A DNA stretch of 64,000 bases from Oscillospiraceae bacterium (lineage in GTDB: Bacteria; Bacillota; Clostridia; Oscillospirales; Ruminococcaceae), in NCBI GenBank assembly GCA_009778065.1, contig WRKM01000008.1:41443-105442 (forward strand), given 5' to 3'. The position numbers were made by a program, and so were the translations under genes. The notes beneath the pieces were generated by a model. It ran no database searches. It was not told the DNA's origin and saw only the letters and a program-made list of their open reading frames with translations. This document shows positions 40,829 through 50,392 of this stretch, in pieces (within the stretch, counting starts at the first letter, position 1; the number at the start of each line of letters is the position of its first letter).

Positions 40829-41809
40829 ATGGAATTTATTAAACTTAATATCTACACACAAAGCCAAGAACTCGAAACCCTCATGACGCGCCTTGAGGAC
40901 TTGGGGGTCAGCGGCTTTGAGATTCATGACGCCGCCGATTTTAACAGCTTTCTCGAAAACGGCATGAAGGGCGGGAACGGGTTTTCCGATTTGGCGGCTT
41001 GGGATTATGTCGGCGAAGAGCTTGAGCCGCTAAAGACACAGGAAACGCATTTGACGTTATATCTGACGACCGACGAGCAGGGAAAAGAATTGCTCGATAA
41101 GGTCTATGTATTATGTGCCGATTTACGGATTGATAAAAGCGTTGTCCGCGAGGAAGATTGGGCAGATTGTTGGAAAGAGTATTTTAAACCGTTTAAGGTT
41201 GGCGAGCGGTTTTTAATAAAACCGACCTGGGAAAACGCCCCCGAAACAGAACGCCTTATACTTGAAATCGACCCCGCTTCAGCCTTCGGTACAGGACAGC
41301 ACGAGTCTACAAGGTTATGTATCGAAATGCTTGAAGGGGTTATCGGTTCTGAGTGTACACTTCTTGATATCGGTTGCGGAAGCGGGATTTTAGCAATCGG
41401 TGCTTTGATTCTCGGTGCAGATAGTGTCGTCATGATTGACGTTTCCGAAAACGCCGTAAAGGTAGCCCGCGATAACGCAATACAAAACGGATTCATGGAC
41501 GATAGATTTACGGCACTATGCGGGGATATAACAAAAAGTGCGGAATTGTTAAAACAAATCGGCGAAGAATTTGACGTAGTTACTGCAAACATAGTCGCCG
41601 ATGTGATTATTAACATGAGCGGACTTTTCCCGCAATTCTTGAAAGAAGGCGGCGTATTGATAACTTCGGGGATTATCGAAGAAAGGCTTGAAGAAGTTAT
41701 CACCGCACTTGAAGCGTCAGACGGCAGGGATTCATCAAAACTAAAAATAACCGAAATAAGAAAAGACAGCGGTTGGTGTGCGGTTAAAGCTGTAAAGTCC
41801 GCAGATTAA
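40829..41809 (+). CDS. prmA: Ribosomal protein L11 methyltransferase
   Basis: A 326-residue SAM-dependent methyltransferase that trimethylates lysines and the N-terminus of ribosomal protein L11. The N-terminal substrate domain begins in the usual way (FIKLNIYTQSQELETLMTRLEDLGVSGFEI). The catalytic part has REEDWADCWKEYFKPFKVGERFLIKPTW, DPASAFGTGQHESTRLC, the SAM motif LLDIGCGSGILAIGAL and VTANIVADVI. Because the family N-terminus is complete from this ATG, the start is reliable even though no ribosome binding site is close. The following genes (small ORF, recD2) are close enough for co-transcription. Confidence 0.95.
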   Translation: MEFIKLNIYTQSQELETLMTRLEDLGVSGFEIHDAADFNSFLENGMKGGNGFSDLAAWDYVGEELEPLKTQETHLTLYLTTDEQGKELLDKVYVLCADLRIDKSVVREEDWADCWKEYFKPFKVGERFLIKPTWENAPETERLILEIDPASAFGTGQHESTRLCIEMLEGVIGSECTLLDIGCGSGILAIGALILGADSVVMIDVSENAVKVARDNAIQNGFMDDRFTALCGDITKSAELLKQIGEEFDVVTANIVADVIINMSGLFPQFLKEGGVLITSGIIEERLEEVITALEASDGRDSSKLKITEIRKDSGWCAVKAVKSAD

Positions 41810-41875
41810 CCAAATCGTACCCGTTTGCATACTATAAAATACATGAAGGTTGCGGCAAAACGGGAGGTTGGTTTT

Positions 41876-42034
41876 ATGTATTATATTTTCTTCTTTATCC
41901 TCACCTTTTTTTCCCTTTATGGCGCGGTTAATTTTTTTAGTATAATTTATAAGACATTGTATGTTAAAAAAGATAAAACGGGTGTAAAAATTTATGAAAA
42001 ATCGGAGAAAAACCGCAAATGGACGCAACCCTGA
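41876..42034 (+). CDS. Putative 52-residue membrane protein
   Basis: A short ORF beginning at ATG 41876 behind a well-spaced GGGAGG ribosome binding site. It encodes one hydrophobic segment (YYIFFFILTFFSLYGAVNFFSI) followed by a basic tail rich in Lys (VKKDKTGVKIYEKSEKNRK). Its end overlaps the recD2 start by 16 bp, suggesting translational coupling. No family recognised. A longer in-frame reading from 41825 has no ribosome binding site. Confidence 0.55.
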   Translation: MYYIFFFILTFFSLYGAVNFFSIIYKTLYVKKDKTGVKIYEKSEKNRKWTQP

Positions 42035-44268
42035 TTAATCTCAAAGGCACGGTCGAGGGAGTTATTTACAAAAACCCCGCGAACGGATATATAGTTTTAG
42101 AGCTTGATTGCGGCGATGACGGACTTATACCTGTGGTCGGAGTTTTAGGCGATATTGCCGACGGCGAGAAACTTTTGCTGACAGGTAGTTATACAGAATC
42201 GCAAAAATACGGTAAACAGTTTAAAGCCGCTACCTGCGAACGTATGCCCCCCGTTACAAAAGACGAGATTCGGCGTTGGCTCGGTTCGGGAATCATTCGG
42301 GGCGTAGGACCTGTACTTGCGAAAAAAATAACGGACAAGTTCGGGGAAGAGAGTCTCGAAATAATTGAGAACAATCCGCAAAAACTATCCGAAATCTCGG
42401 GAATAACCGCTGATAAATCCGTATATATAGCCTCGGAGTATAAGCGTATTTGTAATGTTAAAGCTATTATCTCGTTTCTTGGCGAGTACGGATTTACTCC
42501 GCAGACTGCGATTCTTGTCTGGCAAAGATACGATAATTCGTCAGTGGCGATTATAAAAGAAAATCCGTATCTGCTTTGTGCCGAAGGTATTGACGCTGAT
42601 TTTGAGACAGCGGACAGAATGGCTTTCTCGCTCGGCATTGATTCATGCGCTGTCTTTAGGGTTAAGGCGGCTATCGCCTACGTGCTTCGCGCAAACGCCG
42701 AAGGGGGACACACCTGTTTACCTGAAGAGCTTTTAAGGGAACGTGTTTGCGAGCATTATGAAATAAGCCGAGACGCATTCGACATATCGCTTGAGGATGG
42801 CGCGAATAGCGGTGAATTTGTCGTTTTGTCGGGACGCGGCGGACAATCGGGGCAATCCTCGCCGAAACATGCGCGGGTGTTTCTCGCGGCATATTACAAC
42901 GCCGAGCGGTACGCTTCGGACAAGCTTACCGATATGCTTAAAATGAATGTAAAGGACAAATACGATTATTCATCGGAGATAAAAGGCATAGAGTTCAGCG
43001 AAGGCATAAAATACGAATCCTTACAGAAAGAAGCCATTAACGGCTGTCTCTCAAACACTATTTTTATTCTCACCGGAGGTCCCGGAACAGGTAAAACAAC
43101 CGCACTTAACGCTGTTATTAAAATATGTAAAACCTTAAAGAAAAGCATCGCTCTCGCCGCTCCTACAGGACGTGCCGCAAAACGAATGAGTGAGATAACG
43201 GGAGAGAACGCCAAGACGATTCACAGACTACTTGAGGTAGACGCGGCTGATGGAAATCTGCTCGTTTTTAAACGCAATGAGATGAACCCTCTGACCCGCA
43301 ATTATATAATAATTGATGAAATGTCGATGGTTGATTGCTTGCTTTTTGAGGCTCTGCTCCGCGCCATTAAACTCGGGACAACGCTCATCATGGTGGGCGA
43401 CTCAAATCAGCTCCCGTCGGTAGGAGCGGGGAATGTTCTCGGAGATTTAATTGATTCGGGGTTAATCCCGATGATTGAGTTAAAGGAAATATTCCGGCAA
43501 GCGGCAGAAAGTCTTATTGTTACTAACGCACACAGAATTATCGGCGGAAAACTGCCGGAACTCGGTATCAGGGATAAGGATTTCTTTTTTATGGAGTGTC
43601 CGAATGACCTTGAAATATCGAAATTAACAGTTGACCTTGTTAAAACAAGGCTTCCAAAAACCTATAATTTCTCGCCGCTTGACGATATACAAGTACTTAC
43701 CCCGACGAAAATAGGAGCCGCCGGAACAAAAGATTTAAACAGAGCCCTGCAATCCGCATTAAACCCACCGTCAAGGGAGCGGCGGGAGCTAAGATTATTT
43801 GACCCGCCGTTTCGCGAGGGTGATAAGGTTATGCAGACCGTAAACGACTACGATGTAATGTGGCAAAAAGGAGCAGAAAAAGGTAAAGGGGTCTTTAACG
43901 GAGATATTGGTACAGTCGTCGAAATAGACCCGCATAACGGTACAATGCGCGTAAGTTTCGACGGACGTGTCGCCTTTTACACAGGAAATATGCCCGCTAA
44001 ACTTGACCATGCCTATGCCGTGACGATTCATAAAAGCCAGGGCAGTGAATACAGCGCGGTTATAATAGCTCTCACAGACCGCTCGCCGCGCTTACTTTAT
44101 CGTAATTTACTTTACACAGGCGTAACAAGAGCGAAAAAGATTCTAATCGCGATAGGAAGCAAAAGAATAATCGAAACGATGACCGACAACTACATGAAAA
44201 CTAACCGATATTCCTGTTTAAAACCGCTGTTAATTGCAAAATTTAATAAAAACAACAAGGAGGATTAA
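42019..44268 (+). CDS. recD2: RecD2-type ATP-dependent DNA helicase
   Basis: A 749-residue superfamily 1B 5'-3' helicase of the RecD2 type, which acts without RecBC in Gram-positive genome maintenance. The long N-terminal region has the OB-like and helix-hairpin-helix parts (EGVIYKNPANGYIVLEL; WLGSGIIRGVGPVLAKKITDKFGEESLEIIENNP). Helicase motifs follow: I, ILTGGPGTGKTTALNAV; Ia, ALAAPTGRAAKRMSE; II, YIIIDEMSMVD; III, IMVGDSNQLPSVGAGNVL; and VI, AVTIHKSQGSEYSAVII with LLYTGVTRAKK. Length fits RecD2. Confidence 0.95.
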   Translation: MDATLINLKGTVEGVIYKNPANGYIVLELDCGDDGLIPVVGVLGDIADGEKLLLTGSYTESQKYGKQFKAATCERMPPVTKDEIRRWLGSGIIRGVGPVLAKKITDKFGEESLEIIENNPQKLSEISGITADKSVYIASEYKRICNVKAIISFLGEYGFTPQTAILVWQRYDNSSVAIIKENPYLLCAEGIDADFETADRMAFSLGIDSCAVFRVKAAIAYVLRANAEGGHTCLPEELLRERVCEHYEISRDAFDISLEDGANSGEFVVLSGRGGQSGQSSPKHARVFLAAYYNAERYASDKLTDMLKMNVKDKYDYSSEIKGIEFSEGIKYESLQKEAINGCLSNTIFILTGGPGTGKTTALNAVIKICKTLKKSIALAAPTGRAAKRMSEITGENAKTIHRLLEVDAADGNLLVFKRNEMNPLTRNYIIIDEMSMVDCLLFEALLRAIKLGTTLIMVGDSNQLPSVGAGNVLGDLIDSGLIPMIELKEIFRQAAESLIVTNAHRIIGGKLPELGIRDKDFFFMECPNDLEISKLTVDLVKTRLPKTYNFSPLDDIQVLTPTKIGAAGTKDLNRALQSALNPPSRERRELRLFDPPFREGDKVMQTVNDYDVMWQKGAEKGKGVFNGDIGTVVEIDPHNGTMRVSFDGRVAFYTGNMPAKLDHAYAVTIHKSQGSEYSAVIIALTDRSPRLLYRNLLYTGVTRAKKILIAIGSKRIIETMTDNYMKTNRYSCLKPLLIAKFNKNNKED

Positions 44269-44271
44269 ACC

Positions 44272-44673
44272 ATGCTCACACTATCAAAAGATATGGAAAC
44301 CGGAGTCGTCAAAATTGATGAGCAACACCGGGAATTAATCAACAGGCTTAACGCCGTTACATCAATGGGGTTAAAGTCTATTTCAAAGGAAGAAACGCAA
44401 AAGACAATAAGTATATTAGAGGAATACATTGTCAAGCATTTTTCCGATGAGGAAGCATTACATAAGCAGAGCAACTATCCGAAGCGCGACGAGCATAAAC
44501 AAATGCACAAGCAGTATATAAGCGAGTTTCGCACATTAAAAAGAGAGTTCATAACAAACGGCGAATCCCCTAAGTTTACAATGACGCTGAACAATTCTAT
44601 AATAAACTGGATTGTCAAGCATATAAAAACCGCCGATGCAGAGTTCGGAAAATTTTATACCGCAAAAAAATAA
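44272..44673 (+). CDS. Bacteriohemerythrin
   Basis: A 133-residue four-helix protein with the di-iron ligands of hemerythrins in order: DEQHRELI (His19), KHFSDEEALHK, DEHKQMHKQYI and IVKHIKTADAEFG. It would bind O2, or sense oxygen or iron, in the cytoplasm. There is no fused signalling domain. It starts 3 bp after the recD2 stop behind AAGGAGG, so it may be co-expressed, although no functional link to the helicase is known. A strong hairpin follows. Confidence 0.94.
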   Translation: MLTLSKDMETGVVKIDEQHRELINRLNAVTSMGLKSISKEETQKTISILEEYIVKHFSDEEALHKQSNYPKRDEHKQMHKQYISEFRTLKREFITNGESPKFTMTLNNSIINWIVKHIKTADAEFGKFYTAKK

Positions 44674-44675
44674 AC

Positions 44676-44718
44676 AACAGGCAAGCGGTCGTCTCTGCGG
44701 GATGACCGCTTGCCTGTT
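44676..44718 (+). terminator. 15-bp perfect hairpin after the hemerythrin gene
   Basis: AACAGGCAAGCGGTC (44676-44690) pairs with GACCGCTTGCCTGTT (44704-44718) around a 13-nt loop. The stem is strong but no T run follows, so termination may be partial. It ends 24 bp before the ABC-F start. Confidence 0.6.
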
Positions 44719-44741
44719 AAGAATCGGAAAGATGTGTAAAA

Positions 44742-46706
44742 ATGATAATCTCCCTTGAAAACATAAGCAAGTTCTACAGCGGTGAACAAGTTCTGAAGAA
44801 TATCGCACTCACTATTGAGGACGATGACCGCATAGGACTTATCGGAATAAACGGCGGCGGAAAATCCACATTACTTCATATAATCGCGGGGCTTCTGCCG
44901 CCCGATTCACAACCGGAGCCGTATATTCCGCATATTTCTAAGAATAAACATTCCGTAATAGGATTTTTGGCACAAGATTCGGGAACCGATGGGGAACGCA
45001 CGGTTATTGACGAAGTAAAAGACGTGTTCCGTGAGTTGCTCGAAACCGCCGAGCGGCTTGATGAGTTGCGGCTGATTATGGCGAGTAGCCGCTGTGAAGC
45101 TGATGATGAAGCCTCGCAGGAGTATTCTCAAAAAACAGCCTTTTTTGAAGCTAATGACGGTTATCTTATTGACGTGAAAATAAATAAAGTATTGAACGGT
45201 ATGGGTTTTACACCCGATACATATGAGCGTGTTATTTCCACTTTAAGCGGCGGCGAGAAGACCCGCCTTGCCCTTGCTAAACTCTTACTCGAAAACCCTG
45301 ATTTGCTCATTCTTGACGAGCCCACCAATCATCTTGATTTTGATACAATTATTTGGCTTGAGGAGTATTTGAGAGAATATAAAGGCGCGCTTCTTATTGT
45401 TTCGCACGACCGCTATTTTTTAGACAAGCTAATTACATCCACCTGTGAAATAGAACGCGGTGTGCTTAAACGGTTTAAAGGAAATTACACAAGGTTCACC
45501 GCTCAAAAAGCCGAGCTTGTCATACGGCAATTAAAAGAATACGAAGCGCAGAAAGCCCAAATAGCCAAGCTGAAAGATTATGTTGAGCGAAATATAGCGC
45601 GTGCCTCTACCTCGAATATGGCAAAAAGCCGCGTAAAAAAACTCGAAGCGATGGAAATAATAGAAAAGCCTGTGACATATGAAAAGACCGCGGTTGTCAG
45701 ATTTGCTTATGACCGTGTACCTGTCAAGGAATTATTAACGGTAAATAATATAGATTTAAGTGTCGGCGGCGGTCAAAAAGGCGAGAAAATCACCCTGATT
45801 GAATCTCTTTCTTTTAACGTCCGAAAGGGGGAGAAGCTTGCAGTCGTGGGTGCAAACGGAATCGGGAAGTCTACATTACTCAAGGTTATTCAAGGTTTAT
45901 CACCCTATTCTAAAGGTTTTATCAAGTGGGGAGATTACGCTAAAATCTCGTACTTTGAACAGGATAATATGCGCCTGAACGCAAACGACACGGTTATTAA
46001 TGCGGTACACAGGTTATACCCGAAAATGACCGAACTTGAAGTCCGTACACTGCTTGGGAGTGTGCGGCTGACAGGGGATAATGTTTACAAAAAAGTTGGA
46101 GTTATATCAGGCGGAGAAAGGGCGAAACTGCGTTTTGCCGTAATGATGCTTGAACGCGGAAATGTACTCATTCTTGACGAGCCTACGAATCATCTCGATA
46201 TTTATACAAGAGAGATTCTCGAAAACGCGCTTATTGAATATGACGGTACAATTATTTTCGTTTCTCATGACCGTTATTTGCTCAATAAATTAGCGAGCAG
46301 GATACTCGAAATAACCGATAACGCCGTCTATTCTCATGACGGCGGGTTCGATGACTATATCAAAGCGAAGCGTGAGCGGCACAACCCTCATGAACCACAA
46401 ACTTCGATTTATATAAAGGAAGAAAAACAAAAAGAAAAAAGCGAGGATTCCCCCGTCAAATCATATCGCACAAAAGAACAACGCGCATATGAAACTAAAA
46501 AGCGTGTCCGCATTAAAGAGCTTGAGGATGAAATAAAGCTCGCCGAGATTGCAGTAGCGGCGTTACAGGACGATTTGTCAAATGAAGAAATCTGTGCCGA
46601 TTATCAGCTTTTAAACGAAAAAATCGAAGCCTATGAAACGCAAAAAAGGGTTCTGTCCGAATTAACGGACGAGTGGTTAACTTTGGCGGACAATGCCGAA
46701 GCATAA
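44742..46706 (+). CDS. ABC-F family ATPase
   Basis: A 654-residue protein with two ABC domains and no membrane segments, the layout of ABC-F translation factors and ribosome-protection proteins. Domain 1: Walker A GINGGGKSTLL, signature LSGGEKTRLALAKLL, Walker B LLILDEPTNHLDF. Domain 2: GANGIGKSTLLK, ISGGERAKLRF, VLILDEPTNHLDI. The linker between them (FKGNYTRFTAQKAELV to SRVKKLEAM) contains the P-site interaction motif region. A charged coiled-coil C-terminal extension (about residues 545-650) is like the Uup/YdiF subgroup. I cannot tell a housekeeping role from antibiotic resistance. Confidence 0.93.
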   Translation: MIISLENISKFYSGEQVLKNIALTIEDDDRIGLIGINGGGKSTLLHIIAGLLPPDSQPEPYIPHISKNKHSVIGFLAQDSGTDGERTVIDEVKDVFRELLETAERLDELRLIMASSRCEADDEASQEYSQKTAFFEANDGYLIDVKINKVLNGMGFTPDTYERVISTLSGGEKTRLALAKLLLENPDLLILDEPTNHLDFDTIIWLEEYLREYKGALLIVSHDRYFLDKLITSTCEIERGVLKRFKGNYTRFTAQKAELVIRQLKEYEAQKAQIAKLKDYVERNIARASTSNMAKSRVKKLEAMEIIEKPVTYEKTAVVRFAYDRVPVKELLTVNNIDLSVGGGQKGEKITLIESLSFNVRKGEKLAVVGANGIGKSTLLKVIQGLSPYSKGFIKWGDYAKISYFEQDNMRLNANDTVINAVHRLYPKMTELEVRTLLGSVRLTGDNVYKKVGVISGGERAKLRFAVMMLERGNVLILDEPTNHLDIYTREILENALIEYDGTIIFVSHDRYLLNKLASRILEITDNAVYSHDGGFDDYIKAKRERHNPHEPQTSIYIKEEKQKEKSEDSPVKSYRTKEQRAYETKKRVRIKELEDEIKLAEIAVAALQDDLSNEEICADYQLLNEKIEAYETQKRVLSELTDEWLTLADNAEA

Positions 46707-46758
46707 CACATCAAGCGGCACATCGAATAAAATTTACGGATAAATTTTTTAATTTTCC

Positions 46759-46787
46759 TTGACAAAGATTGTTAAAAAATGTAAGAT
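46759..46787 (+). promoter_or_regulatory. Promoter of yifB
   Basis: TTGACA (46759-46764), a 17-bp spacer, and TAAGAT (46782-46787), about 44 bp before the chosen start. Confidence 0.65.
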
Positions 46788-46830
46788 TGTAAATAGGGCA
46801 TTAACCCGCAATAAAGAGAAAGAGAAAACT

Positions 46831-48366
46831 ATGTTCGCTAAAATAAACGGTATGGGGCTTTACGGGATGAACGCTTTTCCTGTCGCCGCCGAAATAAGCA
46901 CATCGTCAGGGAGCGTTCCGGCTTTTGATATAGTCGGGCTTGCCGATGTTTCTGTTCAAGAGAGCAGGATGAGAATACGCTCTGCCCTCAAAAACTCAAA
47001 TATATCCGTCAAGCCGCTAAACACAATAGTAAACTTAGCCCCCGCATCAATTAAAAAAATCGGCTCGCTCTACGACCTCACGATTCTTACAGCGATTTTA
47101 GCCGCGCAGGATTTTATAAAAATAAACGTAGACGACTGTGCGTTTTTAGGGGAGGTGTCTCTCGGCGGTGACGTAAACCCCATAAATGGTGCGTTGACAC
47201 TGACGATAGCCGCCCGTGAAAACGGTATAAAGAAAATCTTTTTACCTGCCGCTAACGCAAAAGAAGCCTCTGTGACTGAGGGTATGGAGGTGTTCGGCGT
47301 AAATAATATACGCGAATTTGCCATGCACCTCATGAGCGGAGATGCTATACAACCGCAGAAGCCTTTTATTCCCGATATTGGCGAATCCTGTGAAATACTC
47401 GATTTCTCCGATGTCAAGGGTCAGGAAAACGTCAAAAACGCACTTGAAGTCGCGGCGGCGGGTTTTCACAATGTACTGATAATAGGAACTCCGGGAACAG
47501 GTAAGAGTATGCTCGCAAAGCGGCTTCCCTCGATTCTGCCGCGCATGAACTTTGAGGAAAGTCTCGAAACAACTCAAGTTCATTCAATTTCAGGGATTTT
47601 AGACGTTAAAAACCCGCTCGTCACTGTACGTCCATTCAGAAATGTCACCCACACAGCCTCTGCCATAGGCTTAATCGGAGGCGGCAGTATTCCGAAGCCC
47701 GGTGAGATTTCTCTCGCCCATAACGGTGTACTTTTCTTAGACGAACTGCCGGAATTCGACCGAAGAACACTCGAAACACTGCGCCAACCCCTCGAAAACG
47801 GCGAAATAAACATAACCCGAATAGGAGGAAAGGCGACCTATCCCTGTAATATCATGCTTGTAGCCGCTATGAACCCTTGCCCATGCGGCAATTTCGGTCA
47901 TCCTGCCAAAAAATGTGCCTGTAGCGAAAGGCAGGTACAAACCTATCTCGGAAAAATCAGTCAGCCCGTTCTTGACCGTATAGATATACAAACAGAAGCC
48001 GCCCCCGTAAGCTATGACAGTCTTTCAGACAAGGGTAAAGGCGAGCCGTCCGCAGAAATACTCAAAAGAGTGGAGGCGGCGCGAGAAATACAAGCTCGCC
48101 GCTACGCAGGGACGGGAATAAAATCCAACGCCGATATTCCCGCAGGACAGCTCGGCGAAATCTGTAAGCTCCACCCCGATGCGGCACTGACATTAAAAAA
48201 TGCTTTCGAGAAGCTTGGTCTGTCTGCCCGTGCATACGACAGGATTCTTAAGGTATCGAGAACCATTGCGGACTTAGACCGCAAGGAAATAATAGAAAAG
48301 AAACATATTTCCCGCGCTGTACAATACCGCAGTTTAGATAAAAAATATTGGAGACGGGGAAATTAA
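46831..48366 (+). CDS. YifB/ComM-family magnesium-chelatase-like AAA+ ATPase
   Basis: A 511-residue protein. I start it at ATG 46831 (MFAKINGMGLYGMNAFPVAAEI), the usual family start; an in-frame ATG further up overlaps the promoter. An N-terminal Lon-like fold (residues about 20-170) contains VQESRMRIRSALKNSN and FLGEVSLGGDVNPINGALTL. The AAA+ core has Walker A IGTPGTGKSMLAKRLPSILP, Walker B VLFLDELPEF and a Cys cluster NPCPCGNFGHPAKKCAC. The C-terminal Mg-chelatase domain ends in SRTIADLDRKE. ComM relatives act as branch-migration helicases in natural transformation; a DNA-processing role is likely here. Confidence 0.93.
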   Translation: MFAKINGMGLYGMNAFPVAAEISTSSGSVPAFDIVGLADVSVQESRMRIRSALKNSNISVKPLNTIVNLAPASIKKIGSLYDLTILTAILAAQDFIKINVDDCAFLGEVSLGGDVNPINGALTLTIAARENGIKKIFLPAANAKEASVTEGMEVFGVNNIREFAMHLMSGDAIQPQKPFIPDIGESCEILDFSDVKGQENVKNALEVAAAGFHNVLIIGTPGTGKSMLAKRLPSILPRMNFEESLETTQVHSISGILDVKNPLVTVRPFRNVTHTASAIGLIGGGSIPKPGEISLAHNGVLFLDELPEFDRRTLETLRQPLENGEINITRIGGKATYPCNIMLVAAMNPCPCGNFGHPAKKCACSERQVQTYLGKISQPVLDRIDIQTEAAPVSYDSLSDKGKGEPSAEILKRVEAAREIQARRYAGTGIKSNADIPAGQLGEICKLHPDAALTLKNAFEKLGLSARAYDRILKVSRTIADLDRKEIIEKKHISRAVQYRSLDKKYWRRGN

Positions 48367-48432
48367 AATTCTTCTTGCTTTTTACGGTAAATTTTGGTAT
48401 TATAATAGTAACAATAAAAAACGGAGGGTATT

Positions 48433-50160
48433 ATGAACAAGGAACTGCTTAATTCAAATTATAAGCTCTGGGCGGAAAAGGCTGTCGCAGACCCCGACCT
48501 TATCAAAGAACTCAGAGAAATTGAGGGCGACGATGATGCTATACTCGACAGGTTTTACCGTGAGCTTGAGTTCGGTACGGCGGGGCTTCGCGGAGTAATC
48601 GGTGCGGGTCCGAACCGTATGAATTACTACACAGTGAGAAAAGCAACACAGGGACTCGCCGATTTTATCAAAAAGCATAACCCGAATCCGAGCGTTGCGA
48701 TTGCCTGGGACAGCAGAATAAAGTCAGACTATTTTTCTCGTACCGCCGCAGAGGTTCTTGCGGGTAACGGAATAAAAGTCTTCATGTACAAAGAACTCAT
48801 GCCCACCCCTATGTTGAGCTTTGCAGTGCGTTTTTTAAAGTGCGATGCGGGTATAAACGTGACCGCCAGTCACAATCCCGCTAAATTCAACGGTTATAAA
48901 GCCTATGGCTCGGATGGCTGTCAAATTGGTGCGGAAGTCGCCGATGCAGTGCTTGCGAGGTGCGGAGAGCTTGACGTTTTTACCGACATAAACTCGCTTG
49001 ATTTTGAATCGGCTCTCGAACGCGGATTAATAAACTATATCAGTGACGATGTCGCCGAGCGGTACTATGACGAGGTTAAAAAGCAATCTATTCACCCCGA
49101 TATTTCCCGCAAAGCAGGCTTAAAGGTAGTTTATACCCCGCTAAACGGCGCAGGTAATAAACCCGTTCGCAGAATCCTCGCCGATATGGGAATAACCGAC
49201 GTCACCGTAGTACCGGAACAGGAAGCTCCCGATGGAAACTTCCCGACCTGCCCTTATCCCAACCCCGAAATAAGACAGGCTCTCGAACTCGGCTTAAAGC
49301 TATGTAAGGAAGTAAAGCCTGATTTACTGCTTGCTACCGACCCCGACTGTGACCGTGTGGGAATCGCCGTCCCGTGTGACAACGGTGAAGACTTTGAGCT
49401 TTTCACAGGTAACGAGGTAGGCGTAATGCTTCTTGAGTATATAGCTCGGGAACGTATAGCAAACGGCACGATGCCTTCTTCACCCGTTTCGGTTAAATCT
49501 GTTGTCTCCACTACCCTGACCGACCAAATCTGCAAGGAATACGGCGTCGAGCTGATTACCGTATTGACAGGTTTTAAAAACATAGGAGAGCAGATGCGTA
49601 TACTTGAGGAAAAGGGAGAGTTAGAGCGTTTTATTTTCGCTTACGAAGAGAGCTACGGCTATCTCGCAGGTAACGAGGTCAGGGACAAGGATGCGGTCGT
49701 TGCCTCAATGTTAATCTGTGAAATGACGGCGTTTTATCGTTCAAAGGGCATTTCTTTAGTAGCGGCTCGTGCCGCCATGTACGAAAAATACGGTGTTTTC
49801 CGTAATTCTGTCGATAATTTTGCCTTTGAAGGCGCGAGCGGAATGGATAAAATGGGTAAAATAATGAAAGGTCTGTGTGATAATTATCCGCGTGAATTTG
49901 CGGGTATCAAAGTGACAGCCTTCAGCGATTTTAACACAAGTGAAAAACTTAATTTAGAAACAGGCGAAAAAACATTAATCCCTATGCCGAAATCCAACAT
50001 GGTTTTCTTCGACCTCGAAGGCGGTGCGTCAGTAGTTGTGCGACCGTCAGGAACAGAACCGAAAATAAAGGTATATTACACGACAGTCGGAAAAACGCTT
50101 AAAGACGCCGAACTCATTCAGGAAAAAATTGCCGCGGAGTTTTCGGGAGTTTTTAAATAA
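48433..50160 (+). CDS. Phosphohexomutase (phosphoglucomutase/phosphomannomutase)
   Basis: A 575-residue alpha-D-phosphohexomutase that interconverts 1- and 6-phosphates of glucose or mannose. The opening FGTAGLRGVIGAGPNRMNYYTVRKA, the catalytic phosphoserine loop TASHNPAKFNGYKAYG, the metal site ATDPDCDRVG, the sugar loop FAYEESYGYL and the phosphate loop RPSGTEPKIKVYY are all intact. Length fits the PgcA-type enzymes of Firmicutes. A possible promoter with TATAAT near 48401-48406 lies upstream, with a GGAGG ribosome binding site. Confidence 0.95.
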   Translation: MNKELLNSNYKLWAEKAVADPDLIKELREIEGDDDAILDRFYRELEFGTAGLRGVIGAGPNRMNYYTVRKATQGLADFIKKHNPNPSVAIAWDSRIKSDYFSRTAAEVLAGNGIKVFMYKELMPTPMLSFAVRFLKCDAGINVTASHNPAKFNGYKAYGSDGCQIGAEVADAVLARCGELDVFTDINSLDFESALERGLINYISDDVAERYYDEVKKQSIHPDISRKAGLKVVYTPLNGAGNKPVRRILADMGITDVTVVPEQEAPDGNFPTCPYPNPEIRQALELGLKLCKEVKPDLLLATDPDCDRVGIAVPCDNGEDFELFTGNEVGVMLLEYIARERIANGTMPSSPVSVKSVVSTTLTDQICKEYGVELITVLTGFKNIGEQMRILEEKGELERFIFAYEESYGYLAGNEVRDKDAVVASMLICEMTAFYRSKGISLVAARAAMYEKYGVFRNSVDNFAFEGASGMDKMGKIMKGLCDNYPREFAGIKVTAFSDFNTSEKLNLETGEKTLIPMPKSNMVFFDLEGGASVVVRPSGTEPKIKVYYTTVGKTLKDAELIQEKIAAEFSGVFK

Positions 50161-50192
50161 ATAATAACTGACTTTAACAGGAGGACATAATC

Positions 50193-50366
50193 ATGGACTT
50201 TAATCCGGGAACAGGCGTCGGGCTTGCCATTATTCCCATTGTTGCGGCTGCGGTTATTTTAATCGCCATGAAAATAATCGGCTCTGTAACAAAAAAGCGT
50301 AAAGAGCAACAAGCGAGCTTGCAGACAGACGAAATATCGGAAGAAACAGAAGAATCGGAAGAATAA
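50193..50366 (+). CDS. 57-residue single-span membrane protein
   Basis: A short gene starting at ATG 50193 after a CAGGAGGAC ribosome binding site, 32 bp after the phosphohexomutase. It encodes an N-terminal hydrophobic span (residues about 10-30: GLAIIPIVAAAVILIAMKIIG), a basic patch (TKKRKEQQ) and an acidic tail (TDEISEETEESEE). This +/- layout fits a small type III-oriented membrane protein. It ends 26 bp before nnr. Similar short proteins are common in Clostridia; the role is unknown. Confidence 0.7.
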   Translation: MDFNPGTGVGLAIIPIVAAAVILIAMKIIGSVTKKRKEQQASLQTDEISEETEESEE

Positions 50367-50392
50367 GAATAGTAGAAAGGTGACGCCGCCTG

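Noticed and set aside
41104..41703. 199-codon minus-strand frame opposite prmA
   Set aside because: It is a shadow of a well-conserved enzyme gene and has no ribosome binding site or recognisable domain.
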